Positions 61,901-64,000 of a stretch of 64,000 bases of DNA are shown piece by piece. The position numbers were made by a program, and so were the translations under genes. Each line of letters starts with the position of its first letter. The first letter of the stretch is position 1. The notes under the pieces are model-generated. The model was not told the DNA's origin, did no database searches, and saw only the letters and a program-made list of their open reading frames with translations. This DNA is from Chelativorans sp. ZYF759 (lineage in GTDB: Bacteria > Pseudomonadota > Alphaproteobacteria > Rhizobiales > Rhizobiaceae): the NCBI RefSeq assembly GCF_012911015.1, contig NZ_WVVV01000003.1, positions 62,480-126,479 on the forward strand, read 5' to 3'.

Positions 61901-64000
61901 AGATTTTTCGCATCGCTCGCGTCCGTGCTCTGCTTCCAGCGGTAGGTTCCGTCCTCGTGACGATAGAAGTTCTCCTCCCATCGCCTCTTGCCGAGCAGCC
62001 TCCGCTTCGTGTCTGCGCCCTCGATGGGATTGGCACCCAGGCCGACGAGCGTTGAAAGAAGCGGTCTCAGCTTTCCATGCTCGCGATCCGCGCCCTCGTT
62101 GAACTCGAAGAGGTGCTTGAGGGGGACTGCAACCGGAAAATTTGCGGCATCTCTTCTCCTCTCGAGATCGTTGATACGCTTTCCGATCTGCTCAAGGTCG
62201 CCCAGACGCTTTTCTGCGAATGCCCTACCCGCTTCTGCCTCGGCCGCCTCGAGCGCGATCACATCGTCTGCGGTGAAGGATTTGCCCTCTGCGATGCGTT
62301 CGGCGTTGATGGCTAGAAGCTCGCGACGGAGGTCTCGTTGGTGCGCCTCTTCCAGTTCCATAGCAAGACTGGCCGAATCCCGCCGGCTGTCCGAGAATGC
62401 GACAAGCTTCCCGTCCTTCCTGTCGCCACCCTGGATCTTGAGGGCTCCGACGAGTTCGCTCGCCAGCAACTGGGAGAACTTGTTGAAGCCGGTCCGGAAG
62501 CTACGGATTGGGGACAGTCTTCCCTCTCGCCGAAGAGCGTTTTCGGACAGTCGTCGGGTCGAGTAGTCCGCGCCGCATTTCGGGCAGCAGTAGGGAACGG
62601 CGGTTCCCGGAGAGTCGTCGAACCGTTTGTGCGTATCCCTGCCGCTGGAACGGTGGGAGAGAAGGTAGCCCGGCACCTGACCGGCTACCTCGGCGACCGA
62701 GACCACGCCGGTTCTTTGATCCAACGAAGCCCTCGTCCAATGGTACTTCGGATCGTCTGGCAAAGGCGCGACAAGGCTCGGCCAGAACACGGCGTACTCG
62801 GCGAAGCTGGAGTCCTCGAACCGGCCGGTCGATGCCGTTTCCGGTAGACTTTCAAGCGCCTGAGGTGTCGGAAGAAGCGACACCTTGTTGGTCTTCGCCC
62901 CGTCGCCGCCGCGACGTCCACCGACGAGGAGCGTACCGCAGGCCTCGCAGTAGAGCATCTCGAAGCGTCGAAGCCGCTCGGCCCCTTCTCCCGTATCGAA
63001 GCCCACGCCGCGCTCGACGTCGGGACTGGCCCACTTGAAGCCCGTGCCCTCGATCACGGTGAGCGAGCCAAACAGCCCCTCCAGGCTCCGGAAGAAGAAA
63101 TGTCCGCGAAAGCTAGGAAGCTCGGCAAAGACCCGCTTGGAAGGCCTGAGAGCTTCCGGCACGATCGAGTTCGGCATGTCCGGGATCGCGCGAAGCAGCA
63201 TCAGTCCGCGGACGACGCGAGGATCTTCCGATACGCAGACCTTCTGCGCTATCACCGTCACGGGTGCCGGTCGTTCAGCCAGGACTCCTCCGAGAAGCCG
63301 GCCCGCGGTCGAAACGGCAGCCTCCAAGGACGCCTGACCCTTCAACCCCGAAAGCCGCTCGGCGGCGGTCGTGACCGCGGCACCGCATCGTGCGAAATCG
63401 ATGAATTCCCGATCGAATTCTTCCGCAAGTTCCACCAGAGACGGGGCATCGACTTCCGCCGTGGTCGGGCTGGAGGGCTTGATCGCCTCGCCCTTCACAA
63501 TCGACTCCTTCCAGATCTGCTGGACGGGAATCTTCTGTTCCGCTCGCCGGTGAGTGCCGGACGAGCCGAACATGTCCGTCAAATACTTCAGGCTGCGCTC
63601 GGCGACCGCACCCTCTTCGACAGGCAGCGAAGCGGACGATGCGAGGATGCGAAGCTTGTGGCGGTGCTCAGGTTCGTCCAGACCGAGCCTCTGTAGAAGG
63701 ATCCGGACGAGAGCGGATACTTCCGCACCGCCCGAACCGCGGACCAGATGCAGTTCGTCCATCACGAGAAAGAATCTGGCGTCGGCGTTCCCATGCAGCC
63801 ACTCGCGAGTCTTTTCGAGAATGCTACGGTCGATCTCACGCGTGAGCAGAGCGCTCATCATCGCCTGGTTGGTCACGAGAATGTCGGGGGGATAGGCGTA
63901 CATATCCCATCGGCTGTACATCTCCGCCCCGTCGAGCGACTGGAACAGGTAACGGTTCTCGTCGGCGCCGGGATCCACCGCGAGGCGGTTCTCGTCGTCC
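58978..64000 (-). CDS. Giant DEAD/DEAH-type helicase with DUF1998 C-terminus (Druantia DruE / DISARM DrmA / DpdJ class), N-terminus outside window
   Basis: At least 1673 residues, open at the right edge; motif I would lie outside. Visible: motif II VMDELHLVRGSGGAEVSALV, motif III ILASSASLP, four zinc-finger cysteine clusters (LYCEACGTLL, YCCPKCGADYST, WRCEKCSRVHLHKGFGRCTRC, YCSACGNWQRDLPECAVC split by position), motif V TTTMEVGVDIGALQAVYQAN, motif VI QRVGRAGRRGQAFS and the DUF1998-type ending DTSCYLCLQRYDNRNYHGLL DWRL in two parts. Such helicases act in anti-phage systems; size is closest to DruE, but partner genes beyond 64000 are needed to name the system. Confidence 0.9.
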   Translation of the reverse strand, partial: DDENRLAVDPGADENRYLFQSLDGAEMYSRWDMYAYPPDILVTNQAMMSALLTREIDRSILEKTREWLHGNADARFFLVMDELHLVRGSGGAEVSALVRILLQRLGLDEPEHRHKLRILASSASLPVEEGAVAERSLKYLTDMFGSSGTHRRAEQKIPVQQIWKESIVKGEAIKPSSPTTAEVDAPSLVELAEEFDREFIDFARCGAAVTTAAERLSGLKGQASLEAAVSTAGRLLGGVLAERPAPVTVIAQKVCVSEDPRVVRGLMLLRAIPDMPNSIVPEALRPSKRVFAELPSFRGHFFFRSLEGLFGSLTVIEGTGFKWASPDVERGVGFDTGEGAERLRRFEMLYCEACGTLLVGGRRGGDGAKTNKVSLLPTPQALESLPETASTGRFEDSSFAEYAVFWPSLVAPLPDDPKYHWTRASLDQRTGVVSVAEVAGQVPGYLLSHRSSGRDTHKRFDDSPGTAVPYCCPKCGADYSTRRLSENALRREGRLSPIRSFRTGFNKFSQLLASELVGALKIQGGDRKDGKLVAFSDSRRDSASLAMELEEAHQRDLRRELLAINAERIAEGKSFTADDVIALEAAEAEAGRAFAEKRLGDLEQIGKRINDLERRRDAANFPVAVPLKHLFEFNEGADREHGKLRPLLSTLVGLGANPIEGADTKRRLLGKRRWEENFYRHEDGTYRWKQSTDASDAKNLDDARSQLELQQSPEATDLLFSKTYFAIEETGLGWPSFYGMQAYTDELDRKDALLRMFGDAYRIVPNRFMKVEDAKPWDSWPDVARSQRVRELSRSIFGTDAAAALVVEEFLREIDAAGHRNGKIDVRKLFLRPTRTGDPFWRCEKCSRVHLHKGFGRCTRCAEPLTQKASGVVDELRDANFLGSRVVRAMKGAGEPFRLRCQELTGQTGDPSERLQQFKGIFVTREGESAGAFDLRRSAHEIDLLSVTTTMEVGVDIGALQAVYQANMPPQRFNYQQRVGRAGRRGQAFSSVFTVCRSRSHDLHYFRNPVAITGDAPPPPFLTNGLTDIPARLLRKFWMIAAFDLLRGEAGDEWAGDDLVPGDFHGEFVKCSTYFASDDDWPSRLSDALGRTDEARRKLASLLASSCSVDEDGLLEIVSRDALLGAIAGMEEEFGFQTTGLASAMAETGLFPLYGMPTRSRNLYLEMNRERNGEFDGWDTIDRDQDMAIFDFAPGSVVVRDKERHLAVGFTGELPDLSFQKEADVEPYGNWYKDRYVLGYCSACGNWQRDLPECAVCGSSIDEANRRACISPAGYRTDFSPRQDDVRVGGRRSLKLSSIGTLRDPDTTGNFDVYFQEATEIHTVNPGPEVPEGEPYGFSVREVVDTQPVRGFPKRRVFGKEVDTVLLDQAVQGDLVDDRRFTLSGDPLVHGWLASSKRTNALQISPRSLNSALRIKEIDSAPFGERRPELTSIRAAAISATQMVVQRAALDLDVAPEEFEILAPRSASGQDGGMRPFLQIADSLANGSGFCRHLQTGASAVPLLIRSMLSDRDAWPRNALEAKSDTHDHRKSCDTSCYLCLQRYDNRNYHGLLDWRLGISYLRAFSDAGFMCGLDGRFSDYFELEDWPRMAAAMADEVESYVPGRLRRSIGSLKLPSFTVDRDGTRWAVVVHPLWSLEGLRERLRISDEVALVDTFELARRPLAAIDLVRNGA

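Larger units (their letters stand above)
50307..64000. mobile_element. Integrative element / defence island in tRNA-Gln, right end outside the window
   Basis: Bounded on the left by the tRNA gene that the recombinase reads into. Contents: serine recombinase, four small genes, a 0.5-kb regulatory stretch, a PD-(D/E)XK-like/unknown/FtsH-like operon, an EVE-like-HNH endonuclease, a gene remnant and a giant DUF1998 helicase. No conjugation, capsid or replication genes are seen, so it is a genomic island or part of a larger element. The far boundary is not visible, and later genes could belong to a separate acquisition. Confidence 0.7.

Overview
The window is a GC-rich chromosomal segment of an alphaproteobacterium, most likely a member of the Hyphomicrobiales (Rhizobiales) near the Phyllobacteriaceae/Mesorhizobium group. 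The assignment rests on gene content and order that I recognise from that group: an IalB-type gene divergent from coxB-coxA-ctaB-small membrane gene-ctaG-coxC-DUF983-SURF1, then ispH-thrB-rnhA, an M16 protease next to thrC, the cell-cycle methyltransferase ccrM, mutY-DUF721-DsbA-smc, and ppdK. No database search was possible, so the species is not assigned.

Layout. 1-7.2 kb: aa3-type cytochrome c oxidase and its assembly factors, in one direction with overlapping or nearly touching genes. 7.2-11.9 kb: isoprenoid (ispH), threonine (thrB), RNase HI, peroxiredoxin, DsbD-like and YqgE genes. 11.9-24.7 kb: a membrane GGDEF/EAL protein with a degenerate GGDEF motif, GNAT, M16 peptidase, thrC, a lipoprotein, HAD phosphatases, ccrM, a YciI-like protein, an animal-type haem peroxidase and mutY. 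24.7-38.2 kb: a DUF721/DciA-like gene, a DsbA-like lipoprotein, smc, an HWE-type histidine kinase, an azoreductase/MarR pair with a clear operator, pgm and ppdK.

First accessory locus, 38.2-42.4 kb: after a double-hairpin intergenic repeat lies a single gene for a 1375-residue protein. It joins a HigA-type HTH, a nuclease-like segment, a decayed STAND-like NTPase segment and a long helical tail. A perfect 10-bp-arm palindrome sits just upstream. It is more AT-rich than its neighbours and looks like a one-gene, self-regulated defence cassette. 42.8-50 kb returns to ordinary genes, including zinT behind a textbook Zur-type palindrome.

Second accessory locus, from 50.3 kb to the right edge: a tRNA-Gln(UUG) gene is the apparent insertion site of an integrative element. 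Its large serine recombinase ends inside the tRNA, so its last ~39 codons are antisense tRNA sequence plus flank. Behind it come four small genes, a 0.5-kb non-coding stretch with inverted repeats, and a three-gene operon encoding a PD-(D/E)XK-like protein, an unknown protein and a soluble FtsH-like AAA metalloprotease. Then come an EVE-like/HNH restriction-type endonuclease, a gene remnant, and a very large DUF1998-type DEAD/DEAH helicase (Druantia DruE / DISARM DrmA / DpdJ class) running off the window. The cargo reads as a phage-defence island. The nuclease/unknown/AAA-protease operon and the HTH-nuclease-STAND protein are the best candidates for little-described systems.
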